DNA from: JBFLVU01 sp964589625
Lineage (GTDB): Bacteria; Acidobacteriota; UBA4820; DSQY01
NCBI GenBank assembly: GCA_964589625.1
Contig: CAZPSH010000037.1
Location: forward strand, 1 to 21,698
Direction of reading: 5' to 3'
Length of the DNA stretch: 21,698 bases
Shown here piece by piece: positions 1-7,113 of this stretch. The translations under genes and the position numbers were made by a program. Below the pieces are notes generated by a model. That model ran no database searches and was not told the origin of the DNA. It worked only from the letters and a program-made list of their open reading frames with translations. Within the stretch, counting starts at the first letter, position 1; every line of letters begins with the position of its first letter.

Positions 1-5
1 CACAA

Positions 6-11
6 TATAAT
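6..11 (+). promoter_or_regulatory. possible -10 element upstream of the DUF4190 gene
   Basis: A perfect TATAAT hexamer lies about 100 nt before the first plus-strand gene. Its -35 partner would fall off the window edge, so it cannot be confirmed. The stretch up to the start codon is AT-richer than the rest of the window, as expected of a promoter region, and would give a leader of roughly 95 nt. Confidence 0.3.
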
Positions 12-113
12 CCCTCCGACGCAATTAGTCAAGTTATTAATGCGCGAAGCCTTAGACTCTCTGGAAGGGAACGGTGGCCCCGGGACCCGCCGCCAATTCA
101 GGGAGGATGGGGT

Positions 114-422
114 ATGAGCGACGTCTATCAGGCACAGCCGGTCGCACCGGAAAAGGCCAGCGGAATGGCCATCGCGGCGCTGGTGCTCGGGATTCTGGGC
201 TTCTGCTGCTGCGGAATGTTCGCCGGGATCCCGGCGCTGATCTGCGGCTGGATGGAAAACGGGAAGATCAACCGGGGAGAGAGTTCCTCCAAGGGCAAGG
301 GCTTCGCCGTCGCGGGGATGATCCTGGGCATCATCGCCACCATCCTGGGATGCATCCAGATCATCTGGATCTTCTTCTTCGGAGGCCTGAACGTGCTCCA
401 GGGCATGTCCCAGATGCGCTAG
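114..422 (+). CDS. DUF4190-type small two-span membrane protein
   Basis: This 102-residue protein has a short polar N-terminus rich in Pro and Ala, then a hydrophobic span (about residues 18-42) containing a Cys-Cys-Cys cluster (GFCCCGMFAG). A polar loop with Lys, Arg and Ser follows, then a second long span (about 66-92). The order GMAIAALVLGILG, short loop, GKGFAVAGMILGII is the recognisable layout of DUF4190 proteins, small inner-membrane proteins of unknown function, often found with C-terminal partners in envelope loci. The ATG is preceded by a GGGAGG ribosome site at 101-106, 7 nt upstream. It is a single-gene unit: the next feature is a strong terminator. No catalytic residues are apparent, so no biochemical role is proposed. 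The family call is confident, the function is unknown. Confidence 0.8.
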   Translation: MSDVYQAQPVAPEKASGMAIAALVLGILGFCCCGMFAGIPALICGWMENGKINRGESSSKGKGFAVAGMILGIIATILGCIQIIWIFFFGGLNVLQGMSQMR

Positions 423-445
423 CCCGCTCCGGGCGATAACACCTT

Positions 446-478
446 GCGGGCGGGGCCTGGCCCTGCCCGCCATTTTTT
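446..478 (+). terminator. intrinsic terminator after the DUF4190 gene
   Basis: A GC-rich hairpin pairs GCGGGC (446-451) with GCCCGC (465-470), continuing through GGGCC/GGCCC with one G-T pair, and is followed by six T residues (473-478). It lies 24 nt after the stop codon. There is no T-run on the other side, so it works only for plus-strand transcription. Confidence 0.85.
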
Positions 479-603
479 GGCTCGTCTGGAGAATCTGCGC
501 CACGCCGAAGATGAGTTCGCTTTCGTAGCGAAGCGGAGAAAGCGGCGTCCCGGCGCCCGCCTTCCGTCCCCCCTGTTCTTCTGCCTCCCCGATCCCACGT
601 CGG

Positions 604-1506
604 TCAAGCTCTCGGGTGGTATTTCCGGTAGATCCTCTTGAGGCGCTCCTGCTCCACGTGGGTGTAGATCTGCGTCGTGGAGATGTCGCTGTGGCCCAGG
701 AGAAGCTGGACCGAGCGAAGGTCGGCGCCGTGCTCCAGGAGGTGGGTCGCAAAGGAGTGCCGGAGGGTATGGGGGCTCATGTGCTTTACGATGCCCGCAT
801 CCCGCGCGCAGGCCTTGATGAACATCCAGGCGTTCTGGCGCGTCATGGACGCCCCCCGGGAGGTGACGAACAGCGCACGGGACGTCCTTTCCCCGAGAAG
901 GGAAGGCCGGGCCTCCTTCCGATAGCGCTCCAGCCAGTCCAGGGCCACCTCGCCCAGGGGAACGACCCTCTCTTTCCCGCCCTTTCCGAGGACGAGCACG
1001 AAGCCCGCCTCGGGGTTCACGCGCTCCGTGGTGAGGCCCACGAGTTCCGAGATTCTCAGGCCCGTGGCATAAAGCATTTCCAGCATGGCCCGGTTCCTAA
1101 GCCCCCTCGGAGAGGAGCCGTCGGAGGCCGTGAGGAGGCGGTCCACCTCCTCGGGCGTCAGGTAGGAAGGGAGGCGCTTCACGGGACGCGGGCTCTCGAT
1201 GTTCTCGGTGGGATCCGACTCGACGCGCTTTTCGAGGATGAGGAAGCGGTAGAAGGTGCGCAACGCCACGAGCCTGCGGGCGGCCGTCGCGGAGGCGTGG
1301 CCCGCCTCCCGCTCCCGGCCGAGGAAGCGCCGGATGTCCTCCCGTCCGACCTCTTGCGGCGCCTTCCGGCATTGGGCGAAGAAGCGGCCCAGGTCCCCCC
1401 GGTAGGCCTCCGTGGTCTTCGGCGAGAGGCCCCGCTCCACGGTGGCGTACTCCAGGAAGCGCTCCGCCTCCTCTGGAAGGGTGGGACGGCCCGGCTCGTC
1501 TATCAC
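604..1506 (-). CDS. xerD: XerC/XerD-type tyrosine recombinase
   Basis: This is a site-specific tyrosine recombinase of the XerC/D class, which resolves chromosome dimers at dif during division. The 300-residue length matches the family. The N-terminal SAM-like core-binding domain spans about 10-92 (RGLSPKTTEAYRGDL). The catalytic domain follows with R151 (ATGLRISEL), K175 (GKGGKER), H246 and R249 (HTLRHSFATH), H272 (LLGHSDIS) and nucleophile Y281 (TQIYTHV), so the whole R-K-H-R-H-Y set is present at spacings like E. coli XerD. The start is a GTG that overlaps the stop of the upstream reductase (GTGA), with GAGAGG about 6 nt before it; the reading frame is open further upstream, but that part is antisense-like shadow of the reductase. 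It is the last gene of the murJ operon. The choice between XerC and XerD is not certain; no second Xer gene is in view. Confidence 0.9.
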   Translation of the reverse strand: MIDEPGRPTLPEEAERFLEYATVERGLSPKTTEAYRGDLGRFFAQCRKAPQEVGREDIRRFLGREREAGHASATAARRLVALRTFYRFLILEKRVESDPTENIESPRPVKRLPSYLTPEEVDRLLTASDGSSPRGLRNRAMLEMLYATGLRISELVGLTTERVNPEAGFVLVLGKGGKERVVPLGEVALDWLERYRKEARPSLLGERTSRALFVTSRGASMTRQNAWMFIKACARDAGIVKHMSPHTLRHSFATHLLEHGADLRSVQLLLGHSDISTTQIYTHVEQERLKRIYRKYHPRA

Positions 1507-2318
1507 CAGTACCTCTCCACGTGGATCTCCCCGGGGCTTCTGTGGGTGTGCTCCCTGTACCCGGTGGACTTTAAAAGCCCCGCCATGACATCCACCATGA
1601 ACGGGTTGCCGCACAGGAACACGTGGGTGTCCGCGGGCGAGGGCATCCGGCCCCACGCGCGCTCCACGGCGTCCGAGGTCCACAGGTCCTGCACGTAGCC
1701 CCGGTGGGCCGTCCACGGCGGGTCCTCCTCCTCGGGGCGGCTCACCACGGGAAAATATGAAAATCGCGGCCAGGCGCGCTCCAGCGCCATGAGTTCCGAC
1801 CGGTACCCCAGGTCCCACGAATGGCGAGCGCCGTGGATCACGGCGAACCGTCGCCCGGGCTGCTGAGCGAGACCGGAGCGGAGCATGCTCATGTAGGGGG
1901 CGAGCCCCGTACCCGTGGCCACCAGCACGAGGTCGGACGCCTCGGGCACCTCGCGGAGGGTGAACATTCCGGTAATGCGGGGCGAGAGCCAGAGCCGGTC
2001 CCCCGCCGACAGGGCGAAGAGCCTGGGGGTGAAGGCGCCCGACCTCACCAGGGCCACGTAGAACTCCAGGTACTCCCGCGCCCGGGAAGAGGAGGCGATG
2101 GAATAGGCTCTCCTCAGGAGGCGGTCGGAGGCGGGCGGGGAATCCTCGGGCTCCGCGAAGTCGCAGCGTGCAGACCAGGGGGGGAGGCCCAGCACGGCGA
2201 ACTGGCCCGGCGAGAATTCGGGCAGTTCCCAACCTTCGGGGGCCACCCTCAGGGTGATGAGTCCGGGCGCCACTTCGGTGCGGCCCGTCACCCGGGCGTT
2301 GGCCTCAGGAATCGCCAT
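1503..2318 (-). CDS. ferredoxin/flavodoxin--NADP+ reductase (Fpr-like)
   Basis: The protein is a 271-residue FAD flavoenzyme that moves electrons between NADPH and ferredoxin or flavodoxin in the cytoplasm. The N-terminal FAD-binding barrel carries RAYSIAS (70-76), the R-x-Y-S motif that holds the flavin. The NADP-binding domain carries GTGLAPYMS (136-144) and HVFLCGNPFMV, the conserved nucleotide-binding and CGNP motifs. The C-terminus ends PGEIHVERYW, with the terminal aromatic residue typical of bacterial Fpr enzymes. Length is slightly above the usual 250-260. The ATG overlaps the end of dtd by 14 nt and is preceded by GGAAGGGG. The xerD start overlaps its stop codon, so it is in the middle of the murJ-dtd-fpr-xer operon. 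The true redox partner cannot be read from the sequence; a role in flavodoxin- or ferredoxin-dependent biosynthesis or oxidative-stress defence is inference from the family. Confidence 0.88.
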   Translation of the reverse strand: MAIPEANARVTGRTEVAPGLITLRVAPEGWELPEFSPGQFAVLGLPPWSARCDFAEPEDSPPASDRLLRRAYSIASSSRAREYLEFYVALVRSGAFTPRLFALSAGDRLWLSPRITGMFTLREVPEASDLVLVATGTGLAPYMSMLRSGLAQQPGRRFAVIHGARHSWDLGYRSELMALERAWPRFSYFPVVSRPEEEDPPWTAHRGYVQDLWTSDAVERAWGRMPSPADTHVFLCGNPFMVDVMAGLLKSTGYREHTHRSPGEIHVERYW

Positions 2319-2784
2319 GGTCCGCTTCCCCTTCCTGGCTCGGGGCAGGCCTCCTCAGAACGAGGGTCACGGGACCGTCGTTCACGAGATCCACCTCCAT
2401 CATGGCTTGGAACCGGCCGGTCTGCACCTCCACCCCCTCCTTCCGCAGGTGTTCCACAAAGCGCCCGAAGAGGCGCTTCGCCGTTTCCGGATCCGCGGCC
2501 CGGCTGAAGGAGGGCCGCGTTCCCTTCCTCAGGTCTCCCACGAGGGTGAACTGGCTCACCGCGAGCACGGCGCCCCCCACGTCCAAAACAGAACGGTTCA
2601 TCTTGCCCTCGCCGTCGGAGAAGACGCGGACCTGCGAGACCTTCCGGGCGCACCATTCCGCCTGGGCGTCCCCGTCCCCCGATTCCACGGCGATGAGGGC
2701 CACCAGCCCCACGCCGACGGCCCCTACGGTCTCCCCGCCCACGCGGACGCTGGCGCGGCTGACTCTCTGGAGGACGAGGATCAA
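2305..2784 (-). CDS. dtd: D-aminoacyl-tRNA deacylase
   Basis: This enzyme hydrolyses D-amino acids wrongly attached to tRNA (for example D-Tyr-tRNA), recycling the tRNA in the cytoplasm. The 159-residue protein begins MILVLQRVSRASV and holds the two signature active-site motifs, SQFTLVGD (78-85) and NDGPVT (135-140, the NxGPVT motif), plus the linking segment GRFQAMMEVDLV. Length is close to the usual 145-150. The start is an unusual TTG that shares bases with the murJ stop codon (TTGA), with a GGAAGGGG ribosome site upstream; no ATG or GTG exists near the conserved N-terminus, so TTG is strongly favoured. It overlaps the following reductase gene by 14 nt, showing translational coupling in the operon. 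Confidence 0.93.
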   Translation of the reverse strand: MILVLQRVSRASVRVGGETVGAVGVGLVALIAVESGDGDAQAEWCARKVSQVRVFSDGEGKMNRSVLDVGGAVLAVSQFTLVGDLRKGTRPSFSRAADPETAKRLFGRFVEHLRKEGVEVQTGRFQAMMEVDLVNDGPVTLVLRRPAPSQEGEADHGDS

Positions 2785-4349
2785 CGCGATTCCCCCTTCC
2801 CGAAAGCGACCCTCAACTCTCGAACTTCCGCCATACCGAAAACCCAGGAGAGGCCCGCGAACAGGATAAGGGCGGAGGCCACCGCCGTGAAGAGGGCGAG
2901 GGCGCCGCCCCACCCCGGGTGAGGGGGCCAAATCCTGGCCGTCCCGGCGGCGGCGAGGGCGGCGGCGGCCGCGGAAACGAGAAGGCGCGCGCACCAGCTC
3001 GGACCCGGCAGAAATTGGAGTCCGAGGCGCTTCCTCAACGAGACGATCAGGATCCCCGTGTAGACGAATCCCGAGACCGAAAAGGCCCCGGCGATCCCTT
3101 CGGCGGCCCAAAGGCGGCAGGCGGCGGGGCCCAAGACCGCGAAGGACCCGAAGGCCGCCAACCCGCCGGTCAGCGGACCGCGCACGTCGCCCAACCCGTG
3201 GGAGGCTCGAACCAGAAGCGTTCCCGCCCCCCACGGCACCAGCCCCGCGGCGAGCCAGACCAGGGGACCCGCCGTGAGGTCCGCCGAACGGCCCGTGAAT
3301 TCTCCCGTCTGGAACAGCACTCGAACCATGGCCCCTGCCAGGACGGCCAAGCCCAAGGCGGCGGGTACGAGCAGGAAGAGGCCCAGGGAAACCACGCGCC
3401 GCAGGGTCGCAAGGAAGAGCCCTCGGTCGCCCTCCCCGGCCGCCCGCGCGAGGCTCGGCAGCGCCACAAGGGAGAGCGGCACCGCCACGAGTCCGAATGC
3501 GATCTCCTCCAGGCGGTTGGCGAAGTAGAGGGCCGAAACGGCTCCCTCCCCCGCCGTGTGGGCGAGGACCGTGGCCACAAGGAAAATCACCTGGGACGCT
3601 CCGGCCCCGAAGATGGCGGGGACCGCGCGCGCCATCAGGCGCCGCACGGCGGGGTCGGACCACCCCCAGGCCGGCCCGAGGGAGATGCCCCTCCCCCGAA
3701 GGGAGGGAACCTGAACGGCCGCCTGGAGGAAGCCTCCCAAGAGGACGGCCCAGGCCAGCGCCCAGGCGGGGGACGGGAGCACTCGGGCCAGCACGAGCGC
3801 GCCCAGGATGACCGTCGCGTTGAGCACGGAATGAGAGAGCGTGGGGACCGAGAATTCGCCCTTCGCATAAAGGAGGGACGAGAACAGGGCCGCGATGCCC
3901 GCCAGGGCGACGTAGGGAAAGAGGGCTGCGGTCAGCCCTCCTGCGAGACGATAGGCGTCGGGCGCGGTGGTCCGGAAATCCCAAGCGAGGAGGCGGACCA
4001 GCCACGGTGCCATCAGGGCGCCTGCGATCCCGATCGCCGCTCCCAGGGCCCCAAAGGTCCACAGGATCCTCCGGCCCAGGAGGTCGGACCGCCCCCCCCC
4101 TTCTCCGCCCCCAGAGGCCCGTGCCAGTTCGGGAACGACGGCGCTCGCGAGGGCGCCCTCCGCAACGAGCCGGCGCACGGTGTTCGGAATGCGGAAGGCC
4201 AGGTAAAAGGCGTCCGCGGCGAAGGATGTGCCCAACAGGTGAGCCGCCACCCGGTCACGAAGGTACCCGAGCAGACGGCTCAGCAACGTGAGCCCCGACA
4301 CCGCCGCTGTGTCTCGCACGAGGAGGGAGGGACCGCCCTGGCCATCCAT
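2781..4349 (-). CDS. murJ: lipid II flippase MurJ (MviN)
   Basis: MurJ flips the peptidoglycan precursor lipid II across the inner membrane. The 522-residue protein has the expected 12-14 hydrophobic spans. The family hallmark near the N-terminus is clear: SGLTLLSRLLGYLRDR (18-33) followed by FRIPNTVRRLVAEGALASA (52-70), matching the PNxxRRLxAEG signature. A Pro/Gly-rich later half includes FANRLEEIAFGLVAVPLS, also typical of MurJ/MviN. The ATG at 4349 has almost no ribosome site before it, while an extended -10-like TGCTACCTT sits only about 7 nt upstream, so this mRNA may be leaderless; alternative in-frame starts have no better site. It heads the operon containing dtd, the reductase and the Xer recombinase, overlapping dtd by 4 nt. 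Confidence 0.93.
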   Translation of the reverse strand: MDGQGGPSLLVRDTAAVSGLTLLSRLLGYLRDRVAAHLLGTSFAADAFYLAFRIPNTVRRLVAEGALASAVVPELARASGGGEGGGRSDLLGRRILWTFGALGAAIGIAGALMAPWLVRLLAWDFRTTAPDAYRLAGGLTAALFPYVALAGIAALFSSLLYAKGEFSVPTLSHSVLNATVILGALVLARVLPSPAWALAWAVLLGGFLQAAVQVPSLRGRGISLGPAWGWSDPAVRRLMARAVPAIFGAGASQVIFLVATVLAHTAGEGAVSALYFANRLEEIAFGLVAVPLSLVALPSLARAAGEGDRGLFLATLRRVVSLGLFLLVPAALGLAVLAGAMVRVLFQTGEFTGRSADLTAGPLVWLAAGLVPWGAGTLLVRASHGLGDVRGPLTGGLAAFGSFAVLGPAACRLWAAEGIAGAFSVSGFVYTGILIVSLRKRLGLQFLPGPSWCARLLVSAAAAALAAAGTARIWPPHPGWGGALALFTAVASALILFAGLSWVFGMAEVRELRVAFGKGESR

Positions 4350-4355
4350 CGCCCC

Positions 4356-4364
4356 AAGGTAGCA
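4356..4364 (-). promoter_or_regulatory. possible extended -10 of murJ operon
   Basis: Read on the minus strand this is TGC-TACCTT, an extended -10 form. It would place the transcription start at or next to the murJ ATG (4349), giving little or no leader. No convincing -35 is seen. Confidence 0.35.
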
Positions 4365-4470
4365 CAGGAGTCAGAGGGGACGAGGACCGGGAGCCGCCGC
4401 GGCGGGCGGGACGGGCCGCGCATCCTCCGGCGCGGGCCCGTCCGACACCCTCCCGCCGCCTGCCCGGTTG

Positions 4471-4479
4471 TGCTATCCT
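4471..4479 (+). promoter_or_regulatory. possible extended -10 for the 4501 gene
   Basis: The plus strand reads TGC-TATCCT, an extended -10 form (TG-n-TATnnT). Transcription would start near 4486, about 15 nt before the ATG at 4501. A -35 hexamer is not recognisable. The motif is nearly identical to those proposed before murJ and before the restriction operon. Confidence 0.4.
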
Positions 4480-4500
4480 TAGCGTCCTGGAGCACTTGGG

Positions 4501-4803
4501 ATGTCCGAAGGCGCGCGCTTCACCGTCACCTGCCCCTGTTGCGGGGCCCTGGTCACCCTCGACGCGGAGGCTCGCGTCGTCCTGTCCCATGAAGCCCCGC
4601 CCTCCGCCGCCGAAAAGGCCTCCTTCGAGGACCGCCTCAAGCGCCTCGACGAAGAGAAGCGCCAGGCCGAGGAGAAATTCCAGGAGTCCATCCGCTCCGA
4701 AAAAGCGAAGAAGGAGGTGCTGGAGCAGAAGTTCCAGGACCTTTTCAAGAAGGCCAAGGAAGGTCCCGTGGGACCCATCCCGAGGGACATCGACCTGGAC
4801 TGA
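4501..4803 (+). CDS. small protein with CPCC zinc-ribbon-like N-terminus and coiled coil
   Basis: I do not recognise a named family for this 100-residue protein. It opens with FTVTCPCCGALVTLDAEA, a single CxxC knuckle inside a beta-hairpin-like segment, resembling half of a zinc ribbon. From about residue 36 to 88 it is highly charged and helical (Glu, Lys, Arg and Ala with heptad-like hydrophobics), predicting a coiled coil, and it ends with an acidic tail. One CxxC provides only two metal ligands, so metal binding would need dimerisation, which the coiled coil could supply; that is inference. Similar small proteins with N-terminal CPxCG and a charged helix are widespread in GC-rich bacteria and uncharacterised. 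The ATG has only a weak GGAG about 10 nt upstream. The gene lies 41 nt before the lipoprotein gene and may be cotranscribed with it. Confidence 0.75.
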   Translation: MSEGARFTVTCPCCGALVTLDAEARVVLSHEAPPSAAEKASFEDRLKRLDEEKRQAEEKFQESIRSEKAKKEVLEQKFQDLFKKAKEGPVGPIPRDIDLD

Positions 4804-4844
4804 GGGGATTGAATCTTTACCATCGGTACCTGGAGGAGGAAACG

Positions 4845-5375
4845 ATGACAATCACGTGGATCCGGGCCGCCGCCGCGGCCCTCGCCGTGGCCCTCGCGGC
4901 CGTCGGCTGCAAGAAGGGACCCGAGCCCCCCAAGGACATCCAAGCCTATGCCGCGGACAGCCTCGACGGCGTCCTCATGCCGGGCCAGGTGTCCCTCGAC
5001 AAGGCCGTTTCGGCGGACGGGAACGGCTCCCTCCGGGTGGCCACCGAAGTGCCCATCACGGTCTCTCTCTACGAGGTGGGCTTCCCCGGCGTTGAATACG
5101 CCAACCTCATCTACCGGGCCAAGCTAAAGACTCAGGATTTCGGTGGGGACGCCTACCTTCAAATGGTGGTTCACTTTCCCGGCGGCGGCGAGGTGACGGC
5201 TCAGAACTATCAGAACGCCCTGCGCGGCACGGCCGACTGGACCTCTTCCGAAACCTCTCTGAGGCTCCAGAAAGGGCAGAAGCCGGACTCGGTGAAGCTG
5301 AACCTCGTGGTGAACGGCGTTGGGACCGTCTGGATCGACGACCTGCACCTCGTCAAGGCTCCACTGACCGAGTAG
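4845..5375 (+). CDS. putative lipoprotein with jelly-roll-like domain
   Basis: This 176-residue protein has a lipoprotein-type signal: one Arg, an Ala/Val/Leu-rich span, then AAVGC with lipidation Cys at residue 22, followed by a charged linker (KKGPEPPK). The mature part alternates hydrophobic and polar residues, with segments such as NLIYRAKLKT, YLQMVVHFPGG and the C-terminal GTVWIDDLHLVKAP. The last resembles the closing strand of carbohydrate-binding-like jelly rolls, where a conserved DD precedes the final strand. No catalytic residues are evident, so a binding or envelope-structural role is inferred. The ATG at 4845 is chosen because GGAGGAGG lies 5-6 nt upstream and because it begins the signal peptide; an upstream in-frame start would put polar residues before the signal. 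Confidence 0.8.
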   Translation: MTITWIRAAAAALAVALAAVGCKKGPEPPKDIQAYAADSLDGVLMPGQVSLDKAVSADGNGSLRVATEVPITVSLYEVGFPGVEYANLIYRAKLKTQDFGGDAYLQMVVHFPGGGEVTAQNYQNALRGTADWTSSETSLRLQKGQKPDSVKLNLVVNGVGTVWIDDLHLVKAPLTE

Positions 5376-5446
5376 GCGGATCCCGCCTCCAGGCTGGGAA
5401 GCCCCGGCCACAGCGATTCGAACGCCCGGAGAACGTATGAACCGGT

Positions 5447-5475
5447 CGCCGAGGGACTCGGTGGGCGTTTGTGTT
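5447..5475 (+). terminator. weak candidate terminator after the lipoprotein gene
   Basis: CGCCGAG (5447-5453) pairs with CTCGGTG (5457-5463), with one G-T pair, across a 3-nt loop, followed by a T-rich but interrupted tract (GTTTGTGTTTT). It lies 70 nt after the stop. The rest of 5376-5578 shows a second inverted repeat (TGCCCC 5510-5515 with GGGGCA 5521-5526) and no gene. Confidence 0.3.
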
Positions 5476-5578
5476 TTCTGTGCGCGGGCGCAACCAGGGT
5501 GTAAACCGGTGCCCCTGGCCGGGGCAGGCCCGTTCCATGCGGGCTCGCCGAGAAGAAGGGGCTTCCTCCCGTCTCCCT

Positions 5579-6376
5579 TCAGTACTTCGTCAGCAAACCG
5601 TGGCGCCTGGCGACCTTCAGGGCGAGGGTGAAGAAAGCGAGGGAGGCGGGAAGGAGGAGGGCCGTAAAGAGGCCCAAGGCGGCGAAGACGCCGCCGAGTT
5701 CCGCCGTCCCCTTGCCCTCCAGGAGAACGCCCCGAAGTCCCTCCACGGCCCAGGTGAGCGGGACGAGCCGGGAGAGGACGGCCAGGGAGGACGGCAGGAG
5801 TTCGGGGGGGAAGAAGACCCCGCCCAGCAGGGCCATCAGGCCGCCCACGAAGGGAGTGACGGGCTCTCCCCGCTGGAAAACCAGAAGGAAGGAGGCGGCG
5901 AAGATCCCCAGGCCGGCGAAGCTCGTCACAGTGAGAATCACGAGCGGAACGAGGGCCCAGGGGTGCGCGATCTGCGTCTGAAGCCCCAGGAGGCCTGCCA
6001 CGGCCAGCAGGAACGCGGCCTCGAGCGTTCTCGCGCCCATTTCCCAAAGGGAGGAAAGCGCCAGGAGCCCCCCGGGGGGTACCGGCGAGGAGACGAGGAT
6101 TTCCAGCGTCCCCGTGGCCTGATCCTCTCTCAGCCTGCGCGAGAACCCGTGGAGGGCGGCGTGAACGTATCCCAGGAGGGACGTCCCCGTTATGACGTAG
6201 CCGAAGTACCCTCCGGGAATCGGCCCTGCCTTCGGGGAGACGAAGGCCGAAAGGTAGTACCACAGAACCGTGCTGAAGACCCCCGCGCCGGCGGCAAGAA
6301 GAAAGTTGAGCCGGTAGGACAAGGCCAGCCGCAAGTCCCGGATCAGGACCGCCGAAGCCACCTTCACGAGGCGCAC
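5579..6376 (-). CDS. ABC-2 type transporter permease
   Basis: This is the membrane subunit of an ABC exporter, 265 residues with about six hydrophobic spans. After a short amphipathic N-terminus (RDLRLALSYRLNF), the spans include FLLAAGAGVFSTVLWYYLSAF and VPLVILTVTSFAGLGIFAASFLL. It then carries the ABC-2 characteristic segment GVFFPPELLPSSLAVLSRLVPLTWAVEGLRGVLL (shown here in two halves: GVFFPPELLPSSL and PLTWAVEGLRGVLL), the P-L/F-T-W-x-x-x-x-L-R motif of the family. The start is GTG with GGAGG about 7 nt upstream, and the gene overlaps the end of the ATPase gene by 13 nt. The cargo cannot be deduced; the family includes drug, lipid and polysaccharide exporters. The gene ends the operon, and no convincing U-rich terminator is seen downstream. 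Confidence 0.9.
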   Translation of the reverse strand: MRLVKVASAVLIRDLRLALSYRLNFLLAAGAGVFSTVLWYYLSAFVSPKAGPIPGGYFGYVITGTSLLGYVHAALHGFSRRLREDQATGTLEILVSSPVPPGGLLALSSLWEMGARTLEAAFLLAVAGLLGLQTQIAHPWALVPLVILTVTSFAGLGIFAASFLLVFQRGEPVTPFVGGLMALLGGVFFPPELLPSSLAVLSRLVPLTWAVEGLRGVLLEGKGTAELGGVFAALGLFTALLLPASLAFFTLALKVARRHGLLTKY

Positions 6377-7113
6377 GGCGGCGCCTCCATGAGGCCCCGG
6401 AGGGCCGCCTCATCGGGGGGTTCGCCCTGCCAGACCAACCGCCCCCCCCGAAGGACCAGGCATCGGCCTCCCATGGCCCGCGCCTCGTCCAGTCCGTGGG
6501 TGGAGAGCAGGACTGCCCGCTCACGCAAGGGGCCCTCGGATAGCCACTCCCGGAACCGGGCCGCCGAAGGGGGGTCGAGGCTCCTTGTCGGCTCGTCCAT
6601 CACGAGGACCTCGGGCCGGTGCAGGAGGGCCCGGGCGATGGCCGTCCGCTGCCTGAGTCCGGTGGAGAGGTCCGCGAAGGGGCGCCCGAGCCACGGTCCC
6701 AGCTCCAGTTCCTCTGCCCATTCGGAGGCGCGGGCCCGCGCCTCCCGGCGGTCCAACCCCCACAGGCCCCCGAAAAACTCCAGGTTCTGCAGGACCGTCA
6801 GCCTCCAGTAGAAGGACCTCTCGTCGGGGTGGACGTACCCTACCCTCCGGCGCCCCTCCCGGTCCGCGGGACGGCCGAACAGCCGGATCTCGCCCCCCCG
6901 GGGTTCCAGGAAGCCAAGAATGACCTTGAGGAGGGTGGTCTTTCCCGCTCCGTTGGCGCCCATGAGGCAGACCCTCTCGCCGAGTCCCACGGAGAAGGAC
7001 ACCCCGTCCAGGACCTCGAGGGTCCGGGCGGGGCCTCGCGCCAGCCACGCCAACGGACCCGGAAGGGCGGGATAGGCGAAGCGGAGGTCCGAGACCTCCA
7101 GGGCGCGGTTCAC
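6364..7113 (-). CDS. ABC transporter ATP-binding protein
   Basis: This 249-residue cytoplasmic ATPase powers the permease encoded next. Walker A is GANGAGKTT (52-60), the signature motif is LSTGLRQR (149-156, in place of LSGGQ), Walker B with the D-loop is VLVMDEPTRSLD (169-180), and the switch His is H206 in LLSTHGL. At the Q-loop position the sequence is YVHPDERSFYWRLT, with no Gln; acidic residues there and a 'STG-x-RQR' signature are seen in the ABC-2 exporter ATPases related to NatA and antibiotic exporters. The start is GTG, sharing bases with the TPR gene stop (GTGA), so the two are translationally coupled. The C-terminus overlaps the permease by 13 nt. Substrate unknown. Confidence 0.92.
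   Translation of the reverse strand: MNRALEVSDLRFAYPALPGPLAWLARGPARTLEVLDGVSFSVGLGERVCLMGANGAGKTTLLKVILGFLEPRGGEIRLFGRPADREGRRRVGYVHPDERSFYWRLTVLQNLEFFGGLWGLDRREARARASEWAEELELGPWLGRPFADLSTGLRQRTAIARALLHRPEVLVMDEPTRSLDPPSAARFREWLSEGPLRERAVLLSTHGLDEARAMGGRCLVLRGGRLVWQGEPPDEAALRGLMEAPPCAS

Noticed and set aside
446..470. Terminator hairpin as a shared bidirectional terminator for the Xer operon
   Set aside because: A T-run is present only on the plus-strand side. No U-run follows when the minus strand is read.
1507..2232. Long in-frame extension of the recombinase frame upstream of its GTG, covering the reductase gene
   Set aside because: The residues upstream of VIDEPGRP are Arg/Gly/Pro-rich shadow of the reductase gene, which has clear FAD and NADP motifs. 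The GTG start overlapping the reductase stop gives the normal 300-residue Xer length.
2785..4062. Long open frame upstream of dtd running antiparallel in phase with murJ
   Set aside because: It is an out-of-frame reading of murJ in GC-rich DNA. The dtd homology begins exactly at the TTG.
5510..5544. Inverted repeats after the permease gene as a minus-strand terminator
   Set aside because: The stems are only 5-6 bp and the minus strand continues with GGTTTACACC, which lacks a run of T residues.
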